From the NCBI RefSeq assembly GCF_024170405.1, contig NZ_JALJYC010000003.1, positions 59,963-123,962 of the forward strand: 64,000 nucleotides of DNA, read 5' to 3'. The notes under the pieces were generated by a model that was given only the letters and a program-made list of their open reading frames with translations, was not told the DNA's origin and did no database searches. This DNA is from Neisseria perflava. Its GTDB lineage: Bacteria > Pseudomonadota > Gammaproteobacteria > Burkholderiales > Neisseriaceae. Both the position numbers and the translations under genes were made by a program. Below are positions 8,714 through 15,954 of this stretch, piece after piece. Position 1 is the stretch's first letter; each line of letters begins with the position of its first letter.

Positions 8714-9814
8714 CTATTTTTTATGCGCAAAATCTGCGCCTCGGGTTTCTACATAAATGGCATACAGCGAGCGGCTGGAGGCCATAAAGAGGCGGTTGCC
8801 TTTGGCGCCGCCGAAGCAGAGGTTGGCGCAGCGTTCGGGCAGGTGGATATAGCCGATTTGCTTGCCTTGCGGGTTGATGATAATCACGCCGTCCATGTCT
8901 TTGGAGAGCGAGCCTTTGCTGTTGGTCTGGCTGCCGTAGCCCGCCCAAATGTTGCCGTCTTCATCCACGGCAATGCCGTCCAGCGTGCCGTTGGGGTTGC
9001 CGCTGAAAATTTTGGTTTGGTTGCGCAAGCTGCCGTCGACACCGACATCGTAGCGGAACAAATGCCTTTGTTTAGGCGTGTTTTTATAACGGCCGATGAT
9101 GTAGAGATATTTTTCATCGGGTGAAAAGGCCAGACCGTTGGGCATGAGTAAGTTATCCAATACCCGTACCAAGTTGCCTGTATCGGGTTCAATCCGATAC
9201 ACGCCGTCAGGCTGTTCGGCTGTGGCTTTCTGCCCTTCGTAATGGCCGTTAAGGCCAAAAGGCGGATCGGTAAACCAAATCGAGCCGTCTGATCGGACGA
9301 TGATGTCGTTGGGTGAATTGAGCGGTTTGCCGTTGTAGCGGTCGGCCAATACGGTAATCGAGCCGTCGTATTCGGTGCGGGTGACACGTCTGCCCAAATG
9401 TTCGCAAGTCAGAATCCGCCCTTGTTTGTCGCGGGCAATGCCGTTGGTGTAGTTGGAGGGTTCGCGGAATACGGCCATTTGCCGGGTAATGCAGTCATAG
9501 CGCATGATACGGTTGTTGGGAATATCCGAAACCAGCAAAAATTGCCCGTCGCCAAACCATGCCGGCCCTTCCGCCCAGCGCATGCCTGTGCCCAAGCGTT
9601 CTACGCTGGCGCTGTAAAGGCGGTATTTGGCAAAAGAGGGATCGAGCACTTCGACCGCCGGATCCGGATAGCGCGGATTGGCCGCTGTTTCACTTTGCTG
9701 TTGCGCGGCAGACAATCCCGATAGCGACAATAAAGCGCTGCCCGCCAAACCTTGCAGAATATGGCGGCGGGTGGCGTTGATTTGTGGAGTTTGGCTCAGA
9801 GGGGTTTTTTTCAC
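8714..9814 (-). CDS. SMP-30/gluconolactonase-family protein with Tat signal
   Basis: 366 residues, GTG start preceded by AGGAG at good spacing. The N-terminus has a twin-arginine motif (TRRHILQ) followed by a hydrophobic stretch and an Ala-x-Ala-type cleavage region, so export in folded form to the periplasm is expected. The rest is a six-bladed SMP-30/LRE propeller. Candidate metal ligands are the Glu of WAEGPAW, the Asn of SPNDIIV and the Asp of GTLDGIAVDEDG. Family members hydrolyse sugar or other lactones, but the substrate here is unknown. It stands alone, between res and a 227-base gap with a DUS hairpin. Confidence 0.88.
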   Translation of the reverse strand: MKKTPLSQTPQINATRRHILQGLAGSALLSLSGLSAAQQQSETAANPRYPDPAVEVLDPSFAKYRLYSASVERLGTGMRWAEGPAWFGDGQFLLVSDIPNNRIMRYDCITRQMAVFREPSNYTNGIARDKQGRILTCEHLGRRVTRTEYDGSITVLADRYNGKPLNSPNDIIVRSDGSIWFTDPPFGLNGHYEGQKATAEQPDGVYRIEPDTGNLVRVLDNLLMPNGLAFSPDEKYLYIIGRYKNTPKQRHLFRYDVGVDGSLRNQTKIFSGNPNGTLDGIAVDEDGNIWAGYGSQTNSKGSLSKDMDGVIIINPQGKQIGYIHLPERCANLCFGGAKGNRLFMASSRSLYAIYVETRGADFAHKK

Positions 9815-9984
9815 GGTAATACTCCTATTTGTTTGTAATATTCAATTTAACTAAATGATATTTCAGAAAATTATTTATTGTTACGGAGTGGGTTGCAAGG
9901 TGATTTTTTGAGAAAAACAGCAGAAATTTTTGTGTATTTCCACAAATTGATTTTGTCTGTTTTCAAATTTCAAATGATATGAAA

Positions 9985-10016
9985 AAGGCCGTCTGAAAAA
10001 TTTTTCAGACGGCCTT
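9985..10016. terminator. DUS inverted-pair terminator after tgt
   Basis: Perfect inverted DUS with a short A/T centre just downstream of the tgt stop. In the remainder of the gap (9815-9984) nothing coding is seen. It is A/T-rich and must hold the promoter of the lactonase gene. Confidence 0.75.
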
Positions 10017-10041
10017 GTTATTTACGGCAAAGCAAGGGTAA

Positions 10042-11157
10042 TCAATCTACCCCACGCGCACGGTTTTCATGAAACTGCGCCTGCCAGTCGGCGAATTTGC
10101 CCTGCTCAATCGCTTCGCGCATTTCGGCCATAATGACCTGATAAAAATGCAGATTGTGGATGGTGTTGAGCTGTGCGCCGAGAATCTCGCCGGCGCGGTG
10201 CAGGTGGTGCAGGTAGGCGCGGCTGAAATTTTGGCAGGCGTAGCAGGTGCAGGATTCGTTGAGGGGGCGTTTGTCGAGTTTGTGTTTGGCGTTTTTGATT
10301 TTCAAATCGCCGAAACGGGTAAACAGCCAGCCGTTTCGGGCGTTGCGCGTGGGCATGACGCAGTCGAACATATCCACGCCGTGCGCCACGCCGTAAACCA
10401 AATCTTCCGGTGTGCCGACGCCCATTAAATAATGCGGCTTGTGCTCGGGCAGAATCGGGCCGACAGCGCGGAGCATGCGGTACATTTCCGGCTTGGGTTC
10501 GCCGACGGAGAGGCCGCCGATGGCGAGTCCGGGGAAGTCGAATTGTTCCAAACCTTTGAGCGATTCTTCACGCAGGTCTTCATACATCGCACCTTGTACA
10601 ATGCCGAAAAGGGCATTCGGGTTGCGCAAATCTTCAAAGGCTTTTTTGCTGCGCTCGGCCCAACGCAGACTCATTTGCAAGGATTGGCGCGCCTGCTCGC
10701 GGCTGGCTTCGCCGGGCGTGCATTCGTCGAGCTGCATGGCGATGTCGGAATTGAGTACGGTTTGGATTTTCATGGAGATTTCGGGCGAAAGAAACAGTTT
10801 GTCGCCGTTAATCGGGCTTTTGAAGGTGCAGCCTTCTTCGGTAAGCTTGCGCATTTCGGAAAGTGAAAATACTTGGAAACCGCCGGAGTCGGTCAGAATC
10901 GGTTTGTCCCAGCCGATAAAGTCGTGCAGGCCGCCGAATTGTTCGATGACTTCCAAGCCCGGGCGCAACCATAAATGGTAGGTGTTGCCCAAGATAATCT
11001 GCGCTTTGATGTCGTGCAGGTTGTCGGGGGTCATGGCTTTGACCGAGCCGTAAGTGCCGACGGGCATGAATACGGGGGTTTCGATGGTGCCGTGGTTGAG
11101 TTCGAGCGTGCCGCGCCGGGCGTGGCCGTCTTTCTTGTGTAAGGTGAATTTCAGCAT
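10042..11157 (-). CDS. tgt: Queuine tRNA-ribosyltransferase (tRNA-guanine transglycosylase)
   Basis: 371 residues when started at MLKFTLHKKDGHARRG. The frame extends further upstream without family similarity, so the internal ATG at 11157 was chosen. Family landmarks include VFMPVGTYGSVKA, the nucleophile region LTDSGGFQVFSL, GGLSVGEP and the C-terminal zinc site CTCYACQNFSRAYLHHL. The enzyme exchanges guanine-34 for the queuosine precursor preQ1 in tRNAs with GUN anticodons. It is divergent from tRNA-Val. Confidence 0.97.
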   Translation of the reverse strand: MLKFTLHKKDGHARRGTLELNHGTIETPVFMPVGTYGSVKAMTPDNLHDIKAQIILGNTYHLWLRPGLEVIEQFGGLHDFIGWDKPILTDSGGFQVFSLSEMRKLTEEGCTFKSPINGDKLFLSPEISMKIQTVLNSDIAMQLDECTPGEASREQARQSLQMSLRWAERSKKAFEDLRNPNALFGIVQGAMYEDLREESLKGLEQFDFPGLAIGGLSVGEPKPEMYRMLRAVGPILPEHKPHYLMGVGTPEDLVYGVAHGVDMFDCVMPTRNARNGWLFTRFGDLKIKNAKHKLDKRPLNESCTCYACQNFSRAYLHHLHRAGEILGAQLNTIHNLHFYQVIMAEMREAIEQGKFADWQAQFHENRARGVD

Positions 11158-11282
11158 GATGTGTTGCGGGATAGATTCAAAATAAGGCGGATTATAACGG
11201 ATTTGAGGTAAGGCCGTCTGAAATATGCGGACGGATGCTTGCAATCGGGTGCGACAATGGCTAAAATAACGACTTCTTATTT

Positions 11283-11359
11283 AGGCACGTAGCTCAGTTG
11301 GTTAGAGCACCACCTTGACATGGTGGGGGTCGTTGGTTCGAATCCAATCGCGCCTACCA
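11283..11359 (+). tRNA. tRNA-Val (GAC)
   Basis: 77 bases with encoded CCA. The anticodon loop TTGACAT sits in a CCACC/GGTGG stem and reads GAC. D-arm AGCTCAGTTGGTTAGAGC and T-loop TTCGAAT are canonical. The acceptor stem AGGCACG/CGCGCCT pairs except for an A:C opposition at positions 5:68. Confidence 0.96.
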
Positions 11360-11457
11360 AAATACCCGAAACAACAAAATCGGTTCGCCGGTTTTGTTGT
11401 TTTATTGTATATAGCTGACAATTATATTTTTACATTACCGGTTTTGGAGCTTTACAG

Positions 11458-13371
11458 ATGTTGAACATTACCCTGCCTGACGGTTCGGTCCGCCAATACG
11501 AATCCCCTGTTACCGTGGCGCAAATTGCCGCTTCGATTGGTACGGGTCTGGCGAAAGCAACGGTGGCGGGTAAGGTCAACGGCAAGCTGGTGGACGCAAG
11601 CGATCCGATTACCGCAGACGCCAGCGTGCAAATCATTACGCCCAAAGACAAAGAAGGCGTGGAAATCATCCGCCACTCCTGCGCCCACTTGGTCGGCCAT
11701 GCTGTCAAACAGCTGTATCCGAATGCCAAAATGGTTATCGGCCCGGTGATTGAAGACGGTTTCTATTACGATATTGCTACTGAAAAACCGTTTACGCCGG
11801 AAGACGTCGCTGCCATCGAAGCGCGCATGAAAGAGCTGATTGCGCAGGATTACGATGTAATCAAGGTCATGACCCCGCGTGCTGAAACCATTAAAACCTT
11901 CCAAGACCGTGGCGAAGAATACAAGCTGCGCTTGATTGAAGACATGCCTGAAGTGGAAGAGATGGGCTTGTACCACCATCAGGAATATGTGGATATGTGC
12001 CGTGGCCCGCATGTACCGAACACCCGTTTTTTGAAAAACTTCAAGCTGACCAAATTGGCCGGCGCCTACTGGCGCGGCGATAGCAATAATGAAATGCTGC
12101 AACGCATTTACGGCACCGCTTGGGCAACTAAAGACGAGTTGAAAGCCTATATCCAGCGTATCGAAGAGGCAGAAAAACGCGACCACCGCAAATTGGGCAA
12201 ACAGTTGGATTTGTTCCACCTGCAAGACGAAGCGCCGGGCATGGTATTCTGGCACCCGAAAGGTTGGGCGTTGTGGCAGGCTATTGAGCAGCATATGCGC
12301 AAAGAGCTGGATGCGGCCGGTTATAAAGAAATCAAAACCCCGATGATGATGGACAAATCCTTCTGGGAGCGTTCCGGTCACTGGGAAAACTACAAAGACA
12401 ATATGTTCATCACCCAATCGGAAAAACGCGAATACGCGATTAAACCGATGAACTGCCCGGGTCATGTACAGGTATTCAACAACAGCCTACGTTCTTACCG
12501 CGATTTGCCGATGCGCTTGGCCGAATTCGGCTCATGCCACCGTAACGAGCCCTCCGGTGCGCTGCACGGTTTGATGCGTGTGCGTGGTTTCGTGCAAGAT
12601 GACGCGCATATTTTCTGTACCGAAGAGCAAATCGTATCCGAAGCGCAAGCCTTTAATGAATTGCTGGTGCGCATTTACAAGCAGTTTGGTTTCCATGACG
12701 TATCGGTCAAACTGTCTTTGCGCCCCGAGCAACGTGCCGGTTCGGACGAAATTTGGGATAAAGCCGAACAAGGCCTGCGCGACGCTTTGACCGCTTGCGG
12801 TGTAGAATGGGAAGAGTTGCCGGGCGAGGGTGCGTTTTACGGCCCGAAAATCGAATACCACGTTAAAGACGCGTTGGGTCGCTCTTGGCAATGCGGTACG
12901 CTGCAATTAGACTTTGTCTTGCCGGAGCGTTTGGATGCGGAATATGTGACCGAAAACAACGACCGCGCCCGTCCGGTTATGCTGCACCGCGCCATTCTCG
13001 GCTCGCTGGAGCGCTTTATCGGCATTCTGATTGAAAACCATGCCGGTTCCTTCCCGTTGTGGTTGGCACCGGTGCAGATGGTGATTATGAACATCACCGA
13101 AAATCAGGCCGACTACTGCCGCGAAGTGGCTGCCCGTTTGCAGACTGAAGGCTTCCGTGTCGAACTGGATTTGCGTAACGAAAAAATCGGCTACAAAATC
13201 CGCGACAACAGCCAATACCGTTACCCTTACCAAATCGTGGTAGGCGATAAAGAGAAACAAGACAACAAAGTGGCCGTACGCCGCAAAGCAGAAGACTTGG
13301 GTTCGTTGAATCTGGACGATTTTATCGCCCAGCTGAAACAGGAAATCGCTTCCTCCCTGGTTACAGACTAA
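11458..13371 (+). CDS. thrS: Threonyl-tRNA synthetase
   Basis: 637 residues, full length. An N-terminal TGS domain (about 1-60) precedes the editing domain with HSCAHLVGHA. The class II catalytic core follows, with motif 2 GSCHRNEPSGALHGLMRVR and motif 3 HRAILGSLERFIGILIE, and then the anticodon-binding domain. It charges tRNA-Thr and proofreads serine. It heads the thrS-infC-rpmI-rplT order common in proteobacteria, with 18 bases to the infC start. Confidence 0.98.
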   Translation: MLNITLPDGSVRQYESPVTVAQIAASIGTGLAKATVAGKVNGKLVDASDPITADASVQIITPKDKEGVEIIRHSCAHLVGHAVKQLYPNAKMVIGPVIEDGFYYDIATEKPFTPEDVAAIEARMKELIAQDYDVIKVMTPRAETIKTFQDRGEEYKLRLIEDMPEVEEMGLYHHQEYVDMCRGPHVPNTRFLKNFKLTKLAGAYWRGDSNNEMLQRIYGTAWATKDELKAYIQRIEEAEKRDHRKLGKQLDLFHLQDEAPGMVFWHPKGWALWQAIEQHMRKELDAAGYKEIKTPMMMDKSFWERSGHWENYKDNMFITQSEKREYAIKPMNCPGHVQVFNNSLRSYRDLPMRLAEFGSCHRNEPSGALHGLMRVRGFVQDDAHIFCTEEQIVSEAQAFNELLVRIYKQFGFHDVSVKLSLRPEQRAGSDEIWDKAEQGLRDALTACGVEWEELPGEGAFYGPKIEYHVKDALGRSWQCGTLQLDFVLPERLDAEYVTENNDRARPVMLHRAILGSLERFIGILIENHAGSFPLWLAPVQMVIMNITENQADYCREVAARLQTEGFRVELDLRNEKIGYKIRDNSQYRYPYQIVVGDKEKQDNKVAVRRKAEDLGSLNLDDFIAQLKQEIASSLVTD

Positions 13372-13389
13372 ACTTTTAAAAGGAGTATC

Positions 13390-13911
13390 ATCATCGCTCA
13401 AGAACGCGAAGCACGAATCAATGGCGAAATTACCGCTAAAGAAGTGCGCTTAATCAGTGGTTCAGGCGAACAGCTTGGTGTCGTATCCGTCCGCGAAGCT
13501 ATGGCAATGGCCGAAGAGCAGGATGTGGACTTGGTAGAGATTTCTCCGACCGCCAAGCCGCCTGTGTGCAAACTCATGGACTTCGGCAAGTATAAATACG
13601 AGCAGGCGAAAAAACGCGACGAAGCCAAGAAAAACCAAAAGCAGGTGCAGATTAAGGAAATCAAATTCCGTCCGGGTACGGACGAAGGCGATTACCAAAT
13701 CAAGATGCGCAACATCAACCGCTTTTTGGCGGATGGTGACAAGGTCAAAGTGACCCTGCGTTTCCGCGGTCGTGAAATGGCGCACCAGCAATTGGGTGCG
13801 CAACTGTTGGAGCGCGTGAAAGAAGAATTGGCTGAAGTGGCGCAAATCGAGTCTTTCCCGAAAATGGAAGGCCGCCAAATGGTCATGATGATTGCGCCGA
13901 AGAAAAAATAA
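13390..13911 (+). CDS. infC: Translation initiation factor IF-3
   Basis: There is no ATG, GTG or TTG at the expected N-terminus. The conserved sequence IAQEREARINGEI begins at three consecutive ATC codons (13387-13395) after AGGAG (13381-13385). Starting at the second ATC gives 173 residues, the length I recall for Neisseria IF-3; the third ATC gives better spacing. IF-3 genes characteristically use AUU/AUC-type starts, which lets IF-3 repress its own synthesis by rejecting non-canonical start codons. The protein blocks premature 50S joining and proofreads initiator tRNA. The N-domain ends near residue 80 and a lysine-rich linker leads to the C-domain. Confidence 0.95.
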   Translation: MIAQEREARINGEITAKEVRLISGSGEQLGVVSVREAMAMAEEQDVDLVEISPTAKPPVCKLMDFGKYKYEQAKKRDEAKKNQKQVQIKEIKFRPGTDEGDYQIKMRNINRFLADGDKVKVTLRFRGREMAHQQLGAQLLERVKEELAEVAQIESFPKMEGRQMVMMIAPKKK

Positions 13912-13920
13912 GGCTATAAT
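13892..13920 (+). promoter_or_regulatory. Candidate internal promoter for rpmI-rplT
   Basis: A perfect TATAAT (13915-13920) overlaps the infC stop region. TTGCGC lies 17 bp upstream (13892-13897). Transcription would begin near 13927. Confidence 0.5.
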
Positions 13921-13923
13921 TAT

Positions 13924-14057
13924 CGGCTTGTTCTGAGTGCCGTGCGGAGCAAGCCTGAATTCAGACGGCAAAAACCGTGGTGTTTGGGATATAAGTTTTT
14001 GAAATCAATGGTTTCAAAGCCCCTTATGCCTTATCTAAAAACGAATGGAGTTTTCCC
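13924..14057 (+). promoter_or_regulatory. Structured leader of rpmI-rplT, candidate ribosomal-protein autoregulatory element
   Basis: The 146-base infC-rpmI gap holds a stem GGCTTGTTC/GAGCAAGCC (13924-13954) at the predicted transcript start. A second hairpin TTTGAAA/TTTCAAA lies further on. L20 represses rpmI-rplT through leader RNA in other bacteria, so a similar role is plausible but inferred only from position and structure. Confidence 0.4.
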
Positions 14058-14255
14058 ATGCCTAAAATGAAAACCAAGTCCAGCGCGAAAAAACGCTTCA
14101 AAGTACTGGGTAACGGTGGTGTTAAACGCGGTCACGCGTTCAAAAGTCATATCCTGACCAAAAAAACCACAAAAACCAAACGCCAATTGCGCGGCACCTC
14201 TATGGTGAACAGCCGTGATTTGGCTTCCGTTGCTAAAATGTTGCCCTACGCTTAA
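14058..14255 (+). CDS. rpmI: 50S ribosomal protein L35
   Basis: 65 residues, very basic, beginning MPKMKTKSSAKKRFKV with the conserved GKVKRGHAFKSHI-like segment, here GGVKRGHAFKSHILTKK. It is a late-assembling protein of the large subunit. A 12-base gap leads to rplT, and the two are certainly cotranscribed. Confidence 0.98.
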   Translation: MPKMKTKSSAKKRFKVLGNGGVKRGHAFKSHILTKKTTKTKRQLRGTSMVNSRDLASVAKMLPYA

Positions 14256-14267
14256 GGAGTCTGAAAT

Positions 14268-14624
14268 ATGCCACGCGTAAAACGCGGTGTTACCGCCCGT
14301 GCTCGTCACCAAAAAATCTTCGCATTAGCCAAAGGCTACCGCGGCCGTCGTAAAAACGTATATCGCGTTGCCAAGCAAGCGGTTATGAAAGCCGGTCAAT
14401 ATGCTTACCGCGACCGCCGCCAACGCAAACGCCAATTCCGCCAACTGTGGATTGTGCGTATCAATGCAGGTGCACGTGAAAACGGCCTGTCTTACAGCAA
14501 ATTCATGAACGGCCTGAAACGCGCGTCTATCGAAATCGACCGCAAAGTATTGGCTGACTTGGCTGTATTCGACAAAGCTGCCTTCGCGCAACTGGTTGAA
14601 AAAGCAAAAGCTGCTTTGGCTTAA
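14268..14624 (+). CDS. rplT: 50S ribosomal protein L20
   Basis: 118 residues, beginning MPRVKRGVTARARHQK, with the conserved AKGYRGRRKNVYR and YRDRRQRKRQFRQLWI segments. It binds 23S rRNA early in assembly and is a translational repressor of its own operon in several bacteria. It is followed by a strong terminator. Confidence 0.98.
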   Translation: MPRVKRGVTARARHQKIFALAKGYRGRRKNVYRVAKQAVMKAGQYAYRDRRQRKRQFRQLWIVRINAGARENGLSYSKFMNGLKRASIEIDRKVLADLAVFDKAAFAQLVEKAKAALA

Positions 14625-14635
14625 TTGCCATACCA

Positions 14636-14670
14636 ATAAAAAAAGGAAACTTCGGTTTCCTTTTTTTATT
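14636..14670 (+). terminator. Rho-independent terminator after rplT
   Basis: AAAAAAAGGAAAC - TTCG - GTTTCCTTTTTTT: a stem closed by a TTCG tetraloop, flanked by A and T runs so it may act in both directions. Confidence 0.93.
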
Positions 14671-14786
14671 TTAGATAAGGCTATGTAGTTGATTTTTTTC
14701 TTGAAAGCCCTATTTTTTTAAGCCTGTTTGCGTTAAAATAGAATTAAATCTACCCGATAACGGATTGGCGTTTGTAAAACCAAAAA

Positions 14787-14820
14787 ATGCCGTCTGAATG
14801 TTCAGGCGGCCTTATTGTTT
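14787..14820 (+). promoter_or_regulatory. DUS hairpin with T-rich tail in the pheS leader
   Basis: GCCGTCTGAATGTTCAGGCGGC followed by CTTATTGTTTTT lies about 50 bases before the pheS start. The left arm is the meningococcal-type 12-mer ATGCCGTCTGAA. As the shape is terminator-like it may end a leader transcript or act as an attenuator, but no leader peptide rich in Phe codons was found. Confidence 0.45.
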
Positions 14821-14865
14821 TTGCGTAACTGCTATTCCTTCACCGACTGCAAGCTGAAGATTATC

Positions 14866-15855
14866 ATGGAAAATGTAAACCGTATCGTTGCCGAAGGCAT
14901 CGCCGCATTGGAAGCGGCAGCCGATTTCAATGCTTTGGAACAAGTCAAAGCCAAATATCTGGGCAAAACCGGCGAATTGACCGGTTTGCTCAAAACCCTC
15001 GGCCAAATGTCGCCGGAAGAGCGTAAAACCATCGGTGCACACATCAATGAGTGCAAAAACCAATTTCAGACGGCCTATAATGCCAAGCGCGATGCACTTA
15101 ACGAAGCCAAATTGCAAGCGCAGCTGGCGGCCGAAGCTTTGGATGTGACCCTGCCCGGACGCGGTCAGGAAAGTGGTGGTATGCACCCCGTTACCCTAAC
15201 TTTGGCGCGTATCGTAGAATTATTCCGCAGTATCGGCTTTGAAGTGGCCGACGGCTCAGAAATCGAAGACGATTTCCATAATTTCCAAGCGCTGAATATC
15301 CCGAAAAACCACCCTGCGCGTGCTATGCAGGATACGTTTTACGTAGAAAACGGCGATGTGTTGCGTACCCACACTTCACCGATTCAAATCCGCTATATGC
15401 AGGATAAAAAAAATCCGCCCATCCGTATTATCGCGCCCGGCCGCGTGTATCGTGTCGATAGCGACGCCACCCACTCCCCGATGTTCCATCAGGCCGAAGG
15501 CTTATGGGTAGAAGAGGGCGTGACCTTTGCCGATTTGAAAGCAGTGTTTACCGACTTTATCCGCAATTTCTTTGAGCGCGACGATATGCAGGTACGTTTC
15601 CGTCCGTCATTCTTTCCGTTTACCGAGCCTTCCGCCGAAATCGACATCATGGCGGAAAATGGCAAATGGCTGGAGGTCGGCGGCTGCGGCATGGTGCACC
15701 CCAACGTTTTGAAAAACGTCAATATCGATCCGGAAAAATACACCGGCTTCGCCTTCGGTATCGGCCTCGACCGCTTCGCCATGCTGCGCTACAACGTAAA
15801 CGACCTGCGCCTGTTTTTTGACAACGATTTGAATTTCTTGAAGCAGTTTAAATAA
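14866..15855 (+). CDS. pheS: Phenylalanyl-tRNA synthetase alpha chain
   Basis: 329 residues from ATG 14866 (MENVNRIVAEGIAALEAA). A TTG further upstream extends the frame without family similarity and was not used. An N-terminal coiled coil (about 1-85) precedes the class II core, with HPVTLTL, the motif 2 region GRVYRVDSDATHSPMFHQ and motif 3 GFAFGIGLDRFAMLRY. With PheT it forms the alpha2-beta2 enzyme that charges tRNA-Phe. Confidence 0.97.
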   Translation: MENVNRIVAEGIAALEAAADFNALEQVKAKYLGKTGELTGLLKTLGQMSPEERKTIGAHINECKNQFQTAYNAKRDALNEAKLQAQLAAEALDVTLPGRGQESGGMHPVTLTLARIVELFRSIGFEVADGSEIEDDFHNFQALNIPKNHPARAMQDTFYVENGDVLRTHTSPIQIRYMQDKKNPPIRIIAPGRVYRVDSDATHSPMFHQAEGLWVEEGVTFADLKAVFTDFIRNFFERDDMQVRFRPSFFPFTEPSAEIDIMAENGKWLEVGGCGMVHPNVLKNVNIDPEKYTGFAFGIGLDRFAMLRYNVNDLRLFFDNDLNFLKQFK

Positions 15856-15910
15856 TTCATCAGTTGATAGCAGATAAGTGATTCGTTCAGAATTGTTGAT
15901 TGATTTTACT

Positions 15911-15932
15911 GCCGTCTGAATATTCAGACGGC
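15911..15932. repeat. Palindromic DUS pair between pheS and pheT
   Basis: GCCGTCTGAATATTCAGACGGC, a perfect palindrome in the 99-base gap. It may lower read-through into pheT. There is no T run after it, so it is a weak terminator at best. Confidence 0.7.
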
Positions 15933-15954
15933 CTATAAAGTTAGAGAAAACACA

